Shown in pieces: positions 23,149 to 23,403 of a stretch of DNA of 23,403 nucleotides (the first letter of the stretch is position 1; each line of letters begins with the position of its first letter). The notes under the pieces were generated by a model, which saw only the letters and a list, made by a program, of their open reading frames with translations, made no database searches and was not told the DNA's origin. Made by a program: the position numbers and the translations under genes. The stretch comes from Collinsella sp. (GTDB lineage: Bacteria; Actinomycetota; Coriobacteriia; Coriobacteriales; Coriobacteriaceae), in the NCBI GenBank assembly GCA_019424965.1, contig JAHYYL010000036.1, positions 571-23,973 on the forward strand. The letters are read 5' to 3'.

Positions 23149-23171
23149 TAAAAAGCCCAGCGGAATGGGCT
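23149..23171 (-). terminator. Terminator-like hairpin between the two tRNA-Asn genes
   Basis: On the minus strand AGCCCA pairs with TGGGCT across a 6-base loop, followed at once by TTTTAAT. The T-run reaches to within three bases of the 5' end of the downstream tRNA. It looks like an intrinsic terminator for the upstream copy, but the downstream copy has no room for its own promoter except inside the first tRNA. Confidence 0.75.
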
Positions 23172-23180
23172 GAGAAATTC

Positions 23181-23255
23181 TGGCTCCCCGGGTAGGACTC
23201 GAACCTACAACAGCGCGGTTAACAGCCGCGTGCTCTACCATTGAGCTACCGAGGA
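23181..23255 (-). tRNA. tRNA-Asn (GTT), copy 2
   Basis: The same 75-base cloverleaf as copy 1, with anticodon GTT at 23221-23223 and encoded CCA at 23181-23183. It is the promoter-proximal copy: a good promoter lies 31-58 bases upstream. Tandem identical tRNA-Asn genes raise the dosage of a tRNA that reads both Asn codons. Confidence 0.97.
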
Positions 23256-23285
23256 AAAGGTGCGTGCTCTCAAGCAACGAAATAT

Positions 23286-23313
23286 ATTATACGGACGAAT
23301 CAGCTCAGGGCAA
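23286..23313 (-). promoter_or_regulatory. Promoter for the tRNA-Asn pair
   Basis: On the minus strand TTGCCC (23308-23313) and a perfect TATAAT (23286-23291) are 16 bases apart, giving a transcript start near 23278, about 23 bases before the first tRNA. Confidence 0.7.
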
Positions 23314-23352
23314 GAACTTTTTTAAGAAATTTTCCGCCCTAGTCATTGGCCT

Positions 23353-23367
23353 TGATTCTCATTTTCA
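23353..23367. promoter_or_regulatory. Fur-box-like sequence at the window edge
   Basis: TGATTCTCATTTTCA (minus strand TGAAAATGAGAATCA) matches the 7-1-7 Fur consensus TGATAATNATTATCA at 11 of 14 positions. No target gene is visible; one would lie beyond the right edge. The adjacent sequence ends with the palindrome CGCAACGCGTTGCG (23390-23403), cut by the edge. Confidence 0.35.
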
Positions 23368-23403
23368 TTGCAACAGCCTCAGGACTCAGCGCAACGCGTT
23401 GCG

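Noticed and set aside
1..23403. Mobile element, prophage, CRISPR or defence system
   Set aside because: Every reading frame of size is a housekeeping or conserved gene, and no direct-repeat array, transposase, integrase or toxin-antitoxin pair is visible.

Overview
The window is a gene-dense, GC-rich bacterial chromosome segment with GTG and TTG starts mixed with ATG. Gene content and order point to an actinobacterium of the Coriobacteriia (Collinsella/Olsenella-like). Supporting signs are the run coaD - DivIVA-like coiled-coil gene - DUF177 - rpmF - plsX - acpP - rnc - smc - ftsY - ffh, and an anaerobe-style UPF0251-NifX fusion. The organism assignment is inference from gene content and not from a database match. 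No insertion sequence, phage gene, CRISPR array or plasmid function was seen.

Left part (1-4535): a DUF523 protein and the membrane protease FtsH on the minus strand, separated by a strong terminator hairpin; a divergent corrinoid adenosyltransferase gene (cobO/btuR type) that has no ATG, GTG or TTG start and seems to use CTG; then a MATE-family exporter. Middle left (4544-7863): a SpoU/TrmH-type RNA methyltransferase, dihydrofolate reductase and thymidylate synthase on the minus strand. Divergent from thyA is a plus-strand gene that fuses a UPF0251/DUF134 helix-turn-helix domain to a NifX-type domain with a His/Cys-rich tail. Two copies of a TGACATATG palindrome flank its putative promoter.

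Main block (7984-22877): fifteen minus-strand genes in tight order from asp23 to ffh. They read asp23, fakA-like (DAK/YloV), recG, rsmD, coaD, DivIVA-like gene, DUF177, rpmF, plsX, acpP, rnc, smc, ftsY, ffh (fourteen named loci, with rpmF only 59 codons long; the fifteenth position would be the fab genes often found between plsX and acpP, which are absent here). Many junctions are overlaps (ATGA, TAATG) or gaps of 10 bases or less, so much of the block is probably co-transcribed. It joins phospholipid precursor synthesis (FakA, PlsX, AcpP), CoA synthesis, ribosome biogenesis (RsmD, DUF177, L32, RNase III), chromosome maintenance (SMC, RecG) and membrane protein targeting (Ffh, FtsY).

Right end (23036-23403): two identical tRNA-Asn(GTT) genes on the minus strand, each followed by its own terminator hairpin, with a good promoter upstream. 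At the far edge is a Fur-box-like sequence with no visible target gene.

The most interesting points are the UPF0251-NifX locus with its paired operators and internal start, the CTG start of the adenosyltransferase, and a recurring pattern in which intrinsic-terminator-like hairpins sit directly in front of a co-directional downstream gene.
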